Below are positions 56,128-64,000 of a stretch of DNA of 64,000 bases, one piece after another. Origin of the DNA: Brevundimonas vesicularis (lineage in GTDB: Bacteria; Pseudomonadota; Alphaproteobacteria; Caulobacterales; Caulobacteraceae); NCBI RefSeq assembly GCF_027886425.1, contig NZ_CP115671.1:1550001-1614000 (forward strand), in the 5' to 3' direction. Both the position numbers and the translations under genes were made by a program. The notes under the pieces are model-generated. The model had not been told where the DNA came from. It saw nothing but the letters and a program-made list of their open reading frames with translations, and made no database searches. How positions within the stretch are numbered: position 1 is the stretch's first letter; every line of letters starts with the position of its first letter.

Positions 56128-56877
56128 CTAGAACTGGGCGTAGCCGTTGCCGTTCGATCCGTTGATCGAATAGCTGAAGCCGATAGGCAGGGCGGCGCGC
56201 ACCTGGGTGAAGAAGGCCGCCAGTTCGCCCAGCGTCGAACGCGGCACGAAGACGATATCGCCACGCCGCAACGGCACGACCTCGCCGCGACGCGGACGCA
56301 GGTCCACCACCCGCATCATGCGCGAGCCGCCAGGGCCGCGACGGATCAGGGCCACGCTGTCCTGACGCGACGTCGGGGCGAACCCGCCAGCCTGGATTAC
56401 TGCCTGATAGGCGTCCAGATCGCCGATCATTTCGAAGACGCCCGGGTTGCGCACCTCGCCATCGACCCAAACGCGGATCGGGCCGGCCTGGCGTAGGGTG
56501 ACCTCGACAACAGGGCGCACCAGCTGGGTCGCATAGGCCGCAGAGACGACCTGCTGAAGCTGGGGCAGTGTGCGATCCGCCGCCATGACCGATCCGATCA
56601 GGGGCAAAGCGATACGGCCGTCGGGACCGACCTTGAGGGTGCGTGTCAGTTCCGAAGCCGTCGGCGTCGCCACTTCGATCTCGTCCCCAGGATAGAGCAG
56701 ATATTCCGGCTCTTGGTCCGTCCAGGGGGCGAAGGGCAGGCCGGCGAGCGCGTCGTAGGGCGACCGGTCGACGCGCCGGGGATCGCCAGCGCCGCCGGCG
56801 CCGCCGCAGGCCGCTAGCGACGCGGTGATGGAGGCTGAACCCAGGGTCAGCAGAAACAGGCGGCGATCGGTCAGCAT
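56128..56877 (-). CDS. Polysaccharide export lipoprotein, OPX family (HfsD/Wza-like)
   Basis: Outer-membrane exporter of the Wza type. A signal peptide ends in a lipobox with Cys24; then the Poly_export domain (YLLYPGDEIEVAT, LKVGPDGRIALPLIG) and a SLBB domain (VWVDGEVRNPGVFEMIGDL, DAYQAVIQAGG). 249 residues is short, as in HfsD of Caulobacter holdfast export. Divergent from the Wzz-like gene, and the shared spacer carries a CtrA-like box. Assignment to holdfast rather than another exopolysaccharide is inferred. Confidence 0.85.
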   Translation of the reverse strand: MLTDRRLFLLTLGSASITASLAACGGAGGAGDPRRVDRSPYDALAGLPFAPWTDQEPEYLLYPGDEIEVATPTASELTRTLKVGPDGRIALPLIGSVMAADRTLPQLQQVVSAAYATQLVRPVVEVTLRQAGPIRVWVDGEVRNPGVFEMIGDLDAYQAVIQAGGFAPTSRQDSVALIRRGPGGSRMMRVVDLRPRRGEVVPLRRGDIVFVPRSTLGELAAFFTQVRAALPIGFSYSINGSNGNGYAQF

Positions 56878-56928
56878 GGGAATCGGTCGGCCTCGACGAG
56901 GGATATCGGGCAACCTCGCCGGTTATGG

Positions 56929-56944
56929 GTAATCATCGGTTAAC
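56929..56944. promoter_or_regulatory. CtrA-like box between the divergent export genes
   Basis: GTAA-N7-TTAAC at 56929-56944 matches the Caulobacter CtrA consensus TTAA-N7-TTAAC with one mismatch. It lies in the 121-base spacer between the two export genes, where it could control either or both. Confidence 0.45.
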
Positions 56945-56998
56945 GCCGGTGCGCGAAGGGTGAGGATCACACGCCTTTCAAGGGATTCGGCCCGCCCG

Positions 56999-58438
56999 AT
57001 GCGCTCCACCGCACACGTCACCACAAGGCCGCGCTACGGCGTTCTGGACGTGATCGGCCTGTTGTTCCGCGAACTGCTGCTCATGATCATCGTCTTCGTG
57101 GTGATCCTGGGGCTGGGGTTCGCCGCCGCCATGACGCTGAAGAAGAGCTACACCGCCACCGGATCGGTCTTCGCAGGCGTGGGGCAGGAATACGTCTATC
57201 AACCGCGCGTCGGCACGGCGGAGCGGGGCCAGGCGCCGCAGGGCGACGAGGTCGCCAACTCCGAAGCCGCCATCTTGGGCTCCAGCGCCGTGCGTCAGAA
57301 GGTGGTCGAGGCCCTGGGCCCCGCCGCCATTTTGGGCGAGCAGCCCAAGGGCAGTCCACAGGCGGCGCGGTCCGCCGCGCTGAAGGCCGTCGGCGGCGGC
57401 CTGGGCGTCGCCACGGCGCCGGGCAGCGCGGTCATCCACCTGACCTACAAGGCCGACGATCCCGAACGGGCAGCCCGGGTGCTGAACACGATCATCGAGC
57501 AATATCTGATCTATCGCCGCGAAGTCTTCCAGGACAAGACGCCGGCCATCGCCAGCCAACGCATCGCTTTCGAGGATGAACTCGGCAATGCGGACCGCGC
57601 CTACGAGGCCTTCCTGGCGTCGAACGACATCGGCGACTTTACGGCGGCCAAGGCGACGCTGGCGGCGACCTATCAGACGGTCTTCACCGATCGGATGTCG
57701 ACGCAAAGCCAGCTGAACCAGACCGCCCAGCGGCTGAACACCCTGGTGGCGCAGCAGGCGGGAACACCGGCTGAGGTGGCGCTGCAGCAGGATCTCAACA
57801 TCTCGGCCCAGGACCAGGTGCTGCAACTGCGCACCGAGCGCGAGCAACTGCTGTCGCGCTATCAGCCCGACGCCCAGCCGGTGAAGGACATCGAGGCGCG
57901 GATCAATCAACTGCAAGCCTATGTCGCGACCGGCACGGCCGTCGGGGCCAAGGAGGTCCGCACCGGGCCGAACCCTGTCTGGACCGAGCTGGAAACCACG
58001 CGGATCAACACCCGGGCCGAGCGCGACTCGCTGGCGGCGCGTCTGGCGGTGCTGGACCGGCAGCTGGCCGATATCCGTTCGCGGCAGGCGCGGTTGACTG
58101 CGCTGGAATCCGAGAACACGACCCTGGCCGGCAGTCGCGAAGTGCTGAGCGCCTCAATCCGAGAGTTCCAGCAACGCGAGACCCAGAGCCGCGCCGATAA
58201 CGCCCTGGTCGCCGCCGGCGCCGACAATGTCACCGTCATCGAACGCGCCCAGCCGCCGGCGACCGGCAAGAGCCTGAAAATCCCGCTGCTGGCGGCGGTC
58301 TTCCTGTTCGCCGGCTTCACCGCTCTGTGCGTCGGCCTGTTGCGGGTGTTCACACGGCGCGGCTTCACGACGCCGGCATCCGTCAGCCGCACCCTGGACA
58401 TGCCGGTCCTGGCCGTCGCGCCGGCCAAGGCGGCCTAG
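56999..58438 (+). CDS. Wzz/GumC-like polysaccharide chain-length or export protein (HfsA-like)
   Basis: Inner-membrane co-polymerase of 479 residues. First membrane helix at about 24-46, a Wzz domain (KKSYTATGSVFAG), long coiled coils in the periplasm (about 180-410), and a second membrane helix at about 428-450 followed by a short tail. There is no fused kinase; the ATPase-like protein is a separate gene 47 bases downstream. The start is uncertain: a GTG at 56960 would add 13 residues. Confidence 0.85.
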   Translation: MRSTAHVTTRPRYGVLDVIGLLFRELLLMIIVFVVILGLGFAAAMTLKKSYTATGSVFAGVGQEYVYQPRVGTAERGQAPQGDEVANSEAAILGSSAVRQKVVEALGPAAILGEQPKGSPQAARSAALKAVGGGLGVATAPGSAVIHLTYKADDPERAARVLNTIIEQYLIYRREVFQDKTPAIASQRIAFEDELGNADRAYEAFLASNDIGDFTAAKATLAATYQTVFTDRMSTQSQLNQTAQRLNTLVAQQAGTPAEVALQQDLNISAQDQVLQLRTEREQLLSRYQPDAQPVKDIEARINQLQAYVATGTAVGAKEVRTGPNPVWTELETTRINTRAERDSLAARLAVLDRQLADIRSRQARLTALESENTTLAGSREVLSASIREFQQRETQSRADNALVAAGADNVTVIERAQPPATGKSLKIPLLAAVFLFAGFTALCVGLLRVFTRRGFTTPASVSRTLDMPVLAVAPAKAA

Positions 58439-58485
58439 CCGAACTCGTGCTAGGCTGAGGGCTTAGGGAGCGCCTTGGCGATTCG

Positions 58486-59187
58486 ATGGTCGATCTGACT
58501 TCAGAAATGGCGGGCCTTTGGGCGGCGCTGGGACCGGTGCCGGCGCACCGTGCGCGCGTGATCCAGTTCGCCTCCGCCGCGACCGGCGAGGGCGTCTCGA
58601 CCGTGGCGCGGGAGTTCGCGCGGCTGGCCGCGGTGCGGGCGCGCAAGCCCGTGTGGCTGATCGACGGCGATCTGGCCCAGCAGGGGCAGTTGGAAACGGT
58701 GTCGGCCGAACCGGATCGTTTCGGCCAGGTCGGCAAGGCCGCGCAAGGCTCGCCCGACGGCTCAAGCTTCTACGCCGTGACGCCGCGCGTGACCGGGCGC
58801 GACGGCAAGCCGGTGCCGGACTCGCGGCTGCTGACGGCGCGGTCCTGCCTGGGCGGCCGGTTGTGGGTCACGCATTTCCACATGGAAGCGCTGCGGTCCG
58901 GGCACCGGGTCGAGGCGGTTGGAGAGCCCCGCTACTGGGAGGCGCTGCGGCCTCACGCCGACACCATTGTCATCGACGCACCCGCCGCCGACCGCAACGA
59001 CATGGCGATCATCCTGGCGCCCTTCGTTGACATGACGGTGCTGGTGGTCGCGGCAGAAAGCACCGCCGCCCACGCGCCGGTCATCCTGCGCGACGAGATT
59101 GAAGCCGTCGGCGGCAAGATCGCCGGCGTGGTCATGAACCGCTCGACCTACAAGGCGCCGGGGTTCCTGCAGCGACTGATGGGCTGA
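58486..59187 (+). CDS. CpsD/ParA-like protein with defective P-loop (HfsB-like)
   Basis: Protein of 233 residues with the fold of BY-kinase or CpsD-type ATPases. The Walker A position reads SAATGEGVST (30-39), where Val37 replaces the essential Lys; the A' motif WLIDGD (57-62) and a Walker B-like TIVIDAPA (160-167) remain. No C-terminal tyrosine cluster is present. It follows the Wzz-like gene directly, the place of a BY-kinase in export systems. It is therefore likely a non-hydrolysing regulator or partner of the Wzz-like protein. Confidence 0.82.
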   Translation: MVDLTSEMAGLWAALGPVPAHRARVIQFASAATGEGVSTVAREFARLAAVRARKPVWLIDGDLAQQGQLETVSAEPDRFGQVGKAAQGSPDGSSFYAVTPRVTGRDGKPVPDSRLLTARSCLGGRLWVTHFHMEALRSGHRVEAVGEPRYWEALRPHADTIVIDAPAADRNDMAIILAPFVDMTVLVVAAESTAAHAPVILRDEIEAVGGKIAGVVMNRSTYKAPGFLQRLMG

Positions 59188-59189
59188 AG

Positions 59190-59204
59190 CCGCTTTTGAA
59201 GCGG
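59190..59204 (+). terminator. Small hairpin after the CpsD-like gene
   Basis: CCGCTT-ttg-AAGCGG, three bases after the stop, followed by ACATTTATGG. A short stem with a weak T-run, so a poor terminator at best. Confidence 0.3.
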
Positions 59205-59309
59205 ACATTTATGGCGTCCGATTTCGCACATTCAGCAAGAAAATGAGGCGGTTGCGTTGAAATTGAGCGCGGATGCGGCGCCTTTGCGTGCGTCGCGCAT
59301 TGTGTGGCC

Positions 59310-60974
59310 ATGACAAAGTCCGTCGCATTCGTCGGAGCGGGGCCGACGACGCTCTACGCTCTTCATGCCCTGCTGTCTCAAGGCGCCGTTTCGGCGCGGG
59401 TGACGGTGTTCGAGGCGCGCGAGACGGCCGGTTGCGGCAGCCCCTACAGCCCGGACTGGAACGACGCGGCGATGCTGTCCAACATCGCCAGCATAGAGAT
59501 CCCGAAGTTACAAAACACGTTGGCCGACTGGCTGTCGGCACGAACGCCCGCCGAACTGGCAGAGCTGGACGTGGATGGGGCGTCGCTCGATGAGCGCACG
59601 TTCGTTCCACGTGTTGCCCTGGGGCGGTATTTCGAAAGCCAGTTCGCCACCCTGGTTCAGCAGGCCCGCGCCAAGGGCGTCGATATCAATGTGCGGACGG
59701 GATGCCGGGTCATCGATGCGGCGAACCGCAGGGATGGGATCGAACTGACCTTCACATCGCCGCCGTCGCGGAAGATCGCCAGGGCTGTGTTCGACCATGT
59801 GGTTCTGGCGACGGGTCACCAGTGGCCGTCGCGGCCGGACGCCCAGCCCGGATATTTCCTCAGCCCATGGCCCGCGTCGGTCCTTGCTGATGTTCCGGCG
59901 AGGCGGATCGGCATTCGGGGGTCGTCATTGACGGCCATCGATGCGGCCGTCGCCTTGGCCACGTCGCACGGGGACTTCGTTCGGCGCGACGATCGGCTGA
60001 TCTATCAGCCCGCGCCAGATACCGAAGATTTTCACATCGCCATGATGTCGCGAAAGGGTTTGCTGCCCGAAGCAGACTTCTATTTTCCGCTGCCGCATGG
60101 CCCGCTGGCCTATTGCACGCCCGAGGCCGTCGCTGCGGCTGTGGCGCGCGGTCCTGACGGGCTGCTGGACGCCGTATTCGACCTGTTTCGAACCGAGCTG
60201 ATCCACCTGGATCCCGACTACGCCGCCGAGACGGGACTACATGATGCGACGCTGGAAACCTTCGCCGAGGCCTATTTCGCTCGGCGCGCAGCGGTTGATC
60301 CCTTCGTCTGGGCCGCCGCGAACCTGAAGGAGGCGCAGGCGAACCATGCCGCACAGGTGACGGTGGCCTGGCGCGACGGCATCCTGCGCATGCACGAGAT
60401 CGTCGCCGTCATCGTGCCGCATCTGGACAGCGCCGAGTTCGAGCGGTTCAGCCGTGCCTTCAAGCCGATCTTCGTCGATATCTACGCCGGCGTGCCGCAC
60501 GAATCGATCGAGCGGATGCTGGCGCTGCACGCCGCCGGACGGCTGGACGTCATCGCCTTGGGCGACGATCACGAGGTGGATACGCGCTGTCCCGAAGGCG
60601 GCGCGCGCGTGACGATCGGCGACACGAGCCGCCATTTCCCGATCTTCATCGAGGCGACAGGGCAGGCGGCCTTGAGCGGCATCCAGTTTCCCTTCCTGTC
60701 CCTTCTCGAGCAGGGGATCGTTCGAGATCAGGTCGCCAACGATGCGCCCGACGTGGTCCGGGGGATTGCGGTCGACGACCTGTTCCGGCCGGTCGATGCG
60801 CCCCTGCCGACGGATCGGCTGTTCTGTCTCAGCCTGCCGTTCATCATGGGGCGGCATCCCTTTGCGCAAGGGATTACCAGTTCGCACGAAATGGGTGGGA
60901 TCGTCGGTCGGCGACTGGCGTTGATCCTGAATACCGCAAAGCCTGCGGTCGATCACGCCGAAACGGCGGCCTGA
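59310..60974 (+). CDS. FAD/NAD(P)-binding protein (NAD_binding_9 type)
   Basis: Flavoprotein-like protein of 554 residues. The dinucleotide loop is VAFVGAGPTTLYALH (G9-A-G11-P), followed by EARETAGCGSPYSPDWND and a second nucleotide site near HVVLATGHQWPSRP. It ends with SHEMGGIVGRRLALIL. This family is often annotated as FAD-NAD(P)-binding oxidoreductase with unknown substrate. No Shine-Dalgarno is visible before the ATG; a GTG six bases upstream is possible. The DUF1543 gene follows 11 bases later. Confidence 0.82.
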   Translation: MTKSVAFVGAGPTTLYALHALLSQGAVSARVTVFEARETAGCGSPYSPDWNDAAMLSNIASIEIPKLQNTLADWLSARTPAELAELDVDGASLDERTFVPRVALGRYFESQFATLVQQARAKGVDINVRTGCRVIDAANRRDGIELTFTSPPSRKIARAVFDHVVLATGHQWPSRPDAQPGYFLSPWPASVLADVPARRIGIRGSSLTAIDAAVALATSHGDFVRRDDRLIYQPAPDTEDFHIAMMSRKGLLPEADFYFPLPHGPLAYCTPEAVAAAVARGPDGLLDAVFDLFRTELIHLDPDYAAETGLHDATLETFAEAYFARRAAVDPFVWAAANLKEAQANHAAQVTVAWRDGILRMHEIVAVIVPHLDSAEFERFSRAFKPIFVDIYAGVPHESIERMLALHAAGRLDVIALGDDHEVDTRCPEGGARVTIGDTSRHFPIFIEATGQAALSGIQFPFLSLLEQGIVRDQVANDAPDVVRGIAVDDLFRPVDAPLPTDRLFCLSLPFIMGRHPFAQGITSSHEMGGIVGRRLALILNTAKPAVDHAETAA

Positions 60975-60985
60975 CGCGAGGACGA

Positions 60986-61489
60986 ATGAAGCTGTTTGCG
61001 ATCTATATCGGCGGGGAACACCCCGGCGCGAATATCGAGGTGCACGATATACGCTTCCTCGTCGCGCCGACGATCGAGGCGACACACGAGGCCTTGCTCG
61101 CACAGTGGTGGGGACGCGAGGGAACGCTCCACATTGATTGCTGGTCGGAGATAGCGCAGGCGGACGGCTATGAGATCAGCCTTTTGCCCACGCCCTATGA
61201 GGGCAAGGAGAAGCTCTACTATGTGAACCTCGGAGGCTATGACGGCGTGGCCTTCGCGGAGCAGCACCGAAATGTCTTCGTCGTCGCCGACAGCCTGGCT
61301 GCGGCCAAGGCGCGCGCCATCAAACTGGCCAAGGGATGGACCGACGCCCACCGCGACGAGATGTATGAAGCCGAACAGGCCTTTGCGCTGGATGACGCCG
61401 CCCGGGCCGAGCGCCTGCACATTCATCTGAAGCCCAGTCTGATGACCGGCGATCCAGACTTCACCTGCCGCTATATGCCGATCCGCTGA
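60986..61489 (+). CDS. DUF1543 domain protein
   Basis: Small soluble protein of 167 residues beginning KLFAIYIGGEHPGANIEVHDIRFLVA, the typical DUF1543 start, with a second half-domain at YYVNLGGYDGVAFAEQHRNVFVVAD that resembles the first. Function unknown. Probably co-transcribed with the FAD protein gene. GAGG lies five bases before the ATG. Confidence 0.83.
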   Translation: MKLFAIYIGGEHPGANIEVHDIRFLVAPTIEATHEALLAQWWGREGTLHIDCWSEIAQADGYEISLLPTPYEGKEKLYYVNLGGYDGVAFAEQHRNVFVVADSLAAAKARAIKLAKGWTDAHRDEMYEAEQAFALDDAARAERLHIHLKPSLMTGDPDFTCRYMPIR

Positions 61490-61494
61490 TCGGT

Positions 61495-62427
61495 TCAGGC
61501 CGTGGGGCGGCCCAGCATCGCCGCCCCGTAGAGTTTCGGCTCGAAACCCTTGGTCCAGAAGACCTTGCCCAGTCCTCTGGCGCAGCGGTCATAGGTGTGG
61601 GCGCGGTCGGGACGGCGCAGGAGGGCGGACACCAGGGACGCGGCGCCCCATACGCCGGTCTGGACCAGGCCGACAAGCGTCCATTTGACGACGCCGGGCC
61701 AGTCGCGGCGGTCGGCGGCCATCTGGGTCGGGCTTTGGCCATAGGCGAAGGCGCGGGTGAGTGCATAGTTGAGCGTGGCGCGGTGGGGCGGTGCGAACTC
61801 ATCCACCCAGGCGTCGGCGGCCCAGCCGAAACGCCCACCGCGCGCCGACAGGGCGGTAAACAGGCGGTCGTCCTCGCCGCCCGTCTCGTTCATGGCGACG
61901 TCGAATGGGGCGGCGCTGGGCAGGGCGGTTGCCCGCACCATCAGACTGTTGCCGCAGCCGTGGATGCCGTCGGTCAGGCCGGTCTCGCGCGGGCCCTCGC
62001 GGCCAAAGAAGCGCTCCAGATAGGCTGTGGTCCAGCCGGTGTTTTCCGGCACGCGCCCGCGGATGGGGCCGAAGACGACATCGGCGCCGGTCTGAGTTTG
62101 GGCGCTCAGCAGGGCGGCGAGCCAGCCGGGAGAGGCGGCTTCGTCGTCGTCCAGAAAGGCGATCAGGGGCGCATCGGTGGCGGACAGGCCGATGTTGCGC
62201 GCCGTCGCCACGCCGGGGGTGGGGGCGTGGGCATAGGTCAGGGGCACGGGCACCTCGGCGCGCAGCCGCTCGATCAGGGCGGCGGCGGAGCCTTGCGGGT
62301 CGTTGTCGGCGACGACGATGGCGGCGACGCGATGCAGCGATCCGGTCTGGGCGAAGACCGACCGCAGGGCGCGCTCAAGGCTGTCGGGGCGGCGCAGGGT
62401 CGGGATGATGACGGCGACGTCGCGCAT
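61495..62427 (-). CDS. Glycosyltransferase family 2 protein
   Basis: GT-A fold transferase of 310 residues. N-terminus VAVIIPTLRRPDSLERALRSVF, nucleotide-sugar loop VVADNDPQG, the DxD-type metal site AFLDDDEAA and an acceptor region GGEDDRLFTALSARG. A hydrophobic C-terminal stretch may attach to the membrane. It starts two bases after the neighbouring transferase gene and is likely the last gene of a flippase-GT-GT operon. Sugar unknown. Confidence 0.88.
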   Translation of the reverse strand: MRDVAVIIPTLRRPDSLERALRSVFAQTGSLHRVAAIVVADNDPQGSAAALIERLRAEVPVPLTYAHAPTPGVATARNIGLSATDAPLIAFLDDDEAASPGWLAALLSAQTQTGADVVFGPIRGRVPENTGWTTAYLERFFGREGPRETGLTDGIHGCGNSLMVRATALPSAAPFDVAMNETGGEDDRLFTALSARGGRFGWAADAWVDEFAPPHRATLNYALTRAFAYGQSPTQMAADRRDWPGVVKWTLVGLVQTGVWGAASLVSALLRRPDRAHTYDRCARGLGKVFWTKGFEPKLYGAAMLGRPTA

Positions 62428-62429
62428 GG

Positions 62430-63362
62430 TCAGACGGCGTCCGCATAGACGGCGGCGCGGTAGAGCCTGAGCGCGAAGGCGCGGGCCTTGACCGGCAAGA
62501 CCGCAGTCAGCGCAGCCTGTTTCATCAGGCGGCGCGCAAAGGGCAGGGCGGGCAGGCGTTTCAGGGCGCGCGCGGCCTTGTAGCTGGGATAGGTCTGGAC
62601 GATGGCGGGGTGCAGGGCGACGACGCGGGCGAAGTTGCCGGCGCCCTGATCGAACTTGCGCGCCAGATCCTCGACCGTGTCTAGGCCCATATGGGTGGCG
62701 GGATTGTCGATATGGACGACGTGAAAGCGGCGAGAAACGCGCATGGCCCACTCCACGTCCTCCCAGCCCCAGCCACTGAAACCGGGATCGAAGGCTTCGG
62801 CGGCGAACACGTCGCAGCGCACCAGCAGATTGGAGGTAAAGACGTATTTCTCGGGCGTCAGGGCGCGCTGGGACGCGGGCAGGCATTCCGAGGCGCCCGA
62901 CAGGGCGCGGTGGACGGCGAACCGGGCGTCGGTCGGCGCCTGATCCAGCGAGAAGCCGCCAAAGGCCACGGCGGGCGAATTGCCGGTGACCAACCTGAGC
63001 CAGTTTTGCAGGAAGGCCGCCGTATCGGGCCGCATGTCGCTGTCGAGAAACAGATAGGCTTCGCCGCGCGCGGCAGTGGTCAGGCGGTTGCGCCCCCTGG
63101 CGCGGCCTTCGTTGACGGCCAGGGTGACGAGACGGGCGGGCAGATGCAGGGCGTCGATGGTCGCCTGAAGCCGGGTCGTCAGATCAGCGTCTGCGGTGCC
63201 GTCGTCCAGCAGGATCAACTCGACCGCGCCGGACAGGGCGGGGGCCTCGGTGTCCAGTTGGCGCAACAGGCCTTGCGGATCGTCGCGCAGGAAGGGGATC
63301 AGGACCGAGATCGTCGGCGTCGCCTGAGCCCAGGCGGCGTTGTCGTGAATCTGGACGCTCAC
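62430..63362 (-). CDS. Glycosyltransferase family 2 protein
   Basis: GT-A fold transferase of 310 residues: ISVLIPFLRDDPQGLLRQL at the start, LILLDDGTAD, the DxD site LFLDSDMRPD, and GWGWEDVEWAMRVS, typical of the catalytic base region in GT2 polysaccharide enzymes. The GTG start at 63362 overlaps the flippase stop (GTGA). The C-terminus is hydrophobic and basic, perhaps membrane-associated. Acceptor unknown. Confidence 0.88.
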   Translation of the reverse strand: MSVQIHDNAAWAQATPTISVLIPFLRDDPQGLLRQLDTEAPALSGAVELILLDDGTADADLTTRLQATIDALHLPARLVTLAVNEGRARGRNRLTTAARGEAYLFLDSDMRPDTAAFLQNWLRLVTGNSPAVAFGGFSLDQAPTDARFAVHRALSGASECLPASQRALTPEKYVFTSNLLVRCDVFAAEAFDPGFSGWGWEDVEWAMRVSRRFHVVHIDNPATHMGLDTVEDLARKFDQGAGNFARVVALHPAIVQTYPSYKAARALKRLPALPFARRLMKQAALTAVLPVKARAFALRLYRAAVYADAV

Positions 63363-64000
63363 GCCGTCATGCTCCGGCGCGCGCGGATCAGGCGCATGAG
63401 GACGTCACGCACGCCTGCGGCGTTCAGGGTCAGGGCGACGACGGCATAGACGAGGCCGCCCACGCTCGCGTCCAGCATCAGCTCCATAAAACCGCCCAGC
63501 GGCGGCATCATCCAGACGACCCCGGCCATGACGGCGGAGGCGATCCCGCAGTGGATCAGCGCCTCCCAGGGCATGGGCAGGGCGATGGCGCGGCGGCTGA
63601 GCAGGATACAGGCGATCAGGCCGATGGCGAAACTGGCCGTGGTCGAGACGGCGGCGCCGGTCACGCCCATGCGGGGGATCAGCATCAGGTTCAGCGCGAC
63701 GTTGCACAGGGCCGGGATCGCCATGGTCACCAGCAGCAGGCCGGTCTTCTTACCCAGGGTGAAGCCGAAGCCGAAATAATAGGCGATCATGCCCGACAGG
63801 AAGGACGAGGCCGCAATCCACGGTGTGACCAGGCCGGCGGCCGCGCGCAGATCCTGGCCGATCATCAACTCCGCCAGCGGCCGCGCGACCAGCGACAGAC
63901 CGACAGCGGCGGGCAGACCGATCAGGATCAGGGTCGATCCCTGCTCGATGGCCGTCTGACGCAGCGCCTCACGCCCACCGCGCTCCAGCGCCATGACCAT
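63359..64000 (-). CDS. Polysaccharide flippase-like membrane protein, 5' end cut by window
   Basis: C-terminal half of a multi-helix MOP-superfamily transporter (Wzx or similar). About six hydrophobic segments are visible, with SSFLSGMIAYYFGFGFTLGKKTGLLL and ALCNVALNLMLIPRMGVTGAAVST, typical of oligosaccharide flippases. It is open to the window end, so the start is not seen. It overlaps the first glycosyltransferase gene by four bases and probably moves the lipid-linked product of these enzymes. Confidence 0.82.
   Translation of the reverse strand: MVMALERGGREALRQTAIEQGSTLILIGLPAAVGLSLVARPLAELMIGQDLRAAAGLVTPWIAASSFLSGMIAYYFGFGFTLGKKTGLLLVTMAIPALCNVALNLMLIPRMGVTGAAVSTTASFAIGLIACILLSRRAIALPMPWEALIHCGIASAVMAGVVWMMPPLGGFMELMLDASVGGLVYAVVALTLNAAGVRDVLMRLIRARRSMTA

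Overview
The window looks like a chromosomal segment of a high-GC alphaproteobacterium of the order Caulobacterales, most likely Brevundimonas or a close relative. This is inferred from the gene families, not from a database search. Supporting signs are an RNase E ending in a GWW motif as in Caulobacter, a BolA/J-domain pair, GcvA-like LysR and RcnB-like proteins, the rpsM-rpsK-rpoA-rplQ order, and an OPX/Wzz/CpsD-like trio resembling the holdfast genes hfsD, hfsA and hfsB. Most of it is dense core genome. No tRNA, rRNA, CRISPR array, transposase or prophage gene was recognised.

Layout. 1-3.2 kb: end of a TonB-like gene, then rpsM-rpsK-rpoA-rplQ with a strong promoter, leader hairpins and a clear terminator. 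3.2-9.7 kb: acetyltransferase, a probable 39-residue membrane protein, LysR regulator, two-gene ABC exporter, ENPP-type phosphodiesterase lipoprotein and a TPR protein. 9.7-16.4 kb: DsbA-like oxidoreductase, M48 protease/chaperone, RNase E, and an AMIN-domain amidase. 16.4-24.4 kb: SDR, J-domain protein, bolA, hybrid histidine kinase, RcnB-like protein, orphan ATP-dependent DNA ligase, MscS channel, threonine aldolase. 24.4-36 kb: ATM1-like ABC exporter, response regulator with a coupled helical partner, accA, xerD, aroK-aroB-acetyltransferase, an MliC-like lipoprotein, tadA, rluB-type synthase, GFA protein, TMEM175-like channel, rsmD. 36-44 kb: phosphotyrosine phosphatase, a low-GC membrane protein, mutL, topA (with hairpin repeats), dprA, plsY. 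44-53 kb: GDPD lipoprotein, pyrB with an apparently zinc-less dihydroorotase homologue, AEC carrier, ruvX, a lipoprotein, gatCAB. 53-56 kb: three envelope proteins of biased composition (one Pro-rich, two RcnB-like, one with eight 60-bp repeats). 56-64 kb: polysaccharide genes: OPX lipoprotein divergent from a Wzz-like protein and a CpsD-like protein with a defective P-loop, then an FAD protein and DUF1543 protein, then two GT2 glycosyltransferases behind a flippase cut by the window end.

Genes that work together: translation and transcription core (rpsM to rplQ), shikimate pathway (aroK, aroB), tRNA amidation (gatCAB), pyrimidine synthesis (pyrB with its coupled partner), phospholipid synthesis (accA, plsY), DNA maintenance (xerD, mutL, topA, dprA, ruvX, ligase), and surface polysaccharide export. 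The most unusual items are the low-GC gene between mutL and the phosphatase, the P-loop lysine loss in the CpsD-like protein, the CtrA-like box between the export genes, the mutL/topA hairpin repeats, the repeat-expanded RcnB-like protein, and the response-regulator/partner pair. No wholly new multi-gene system could be supported from sequence alone.
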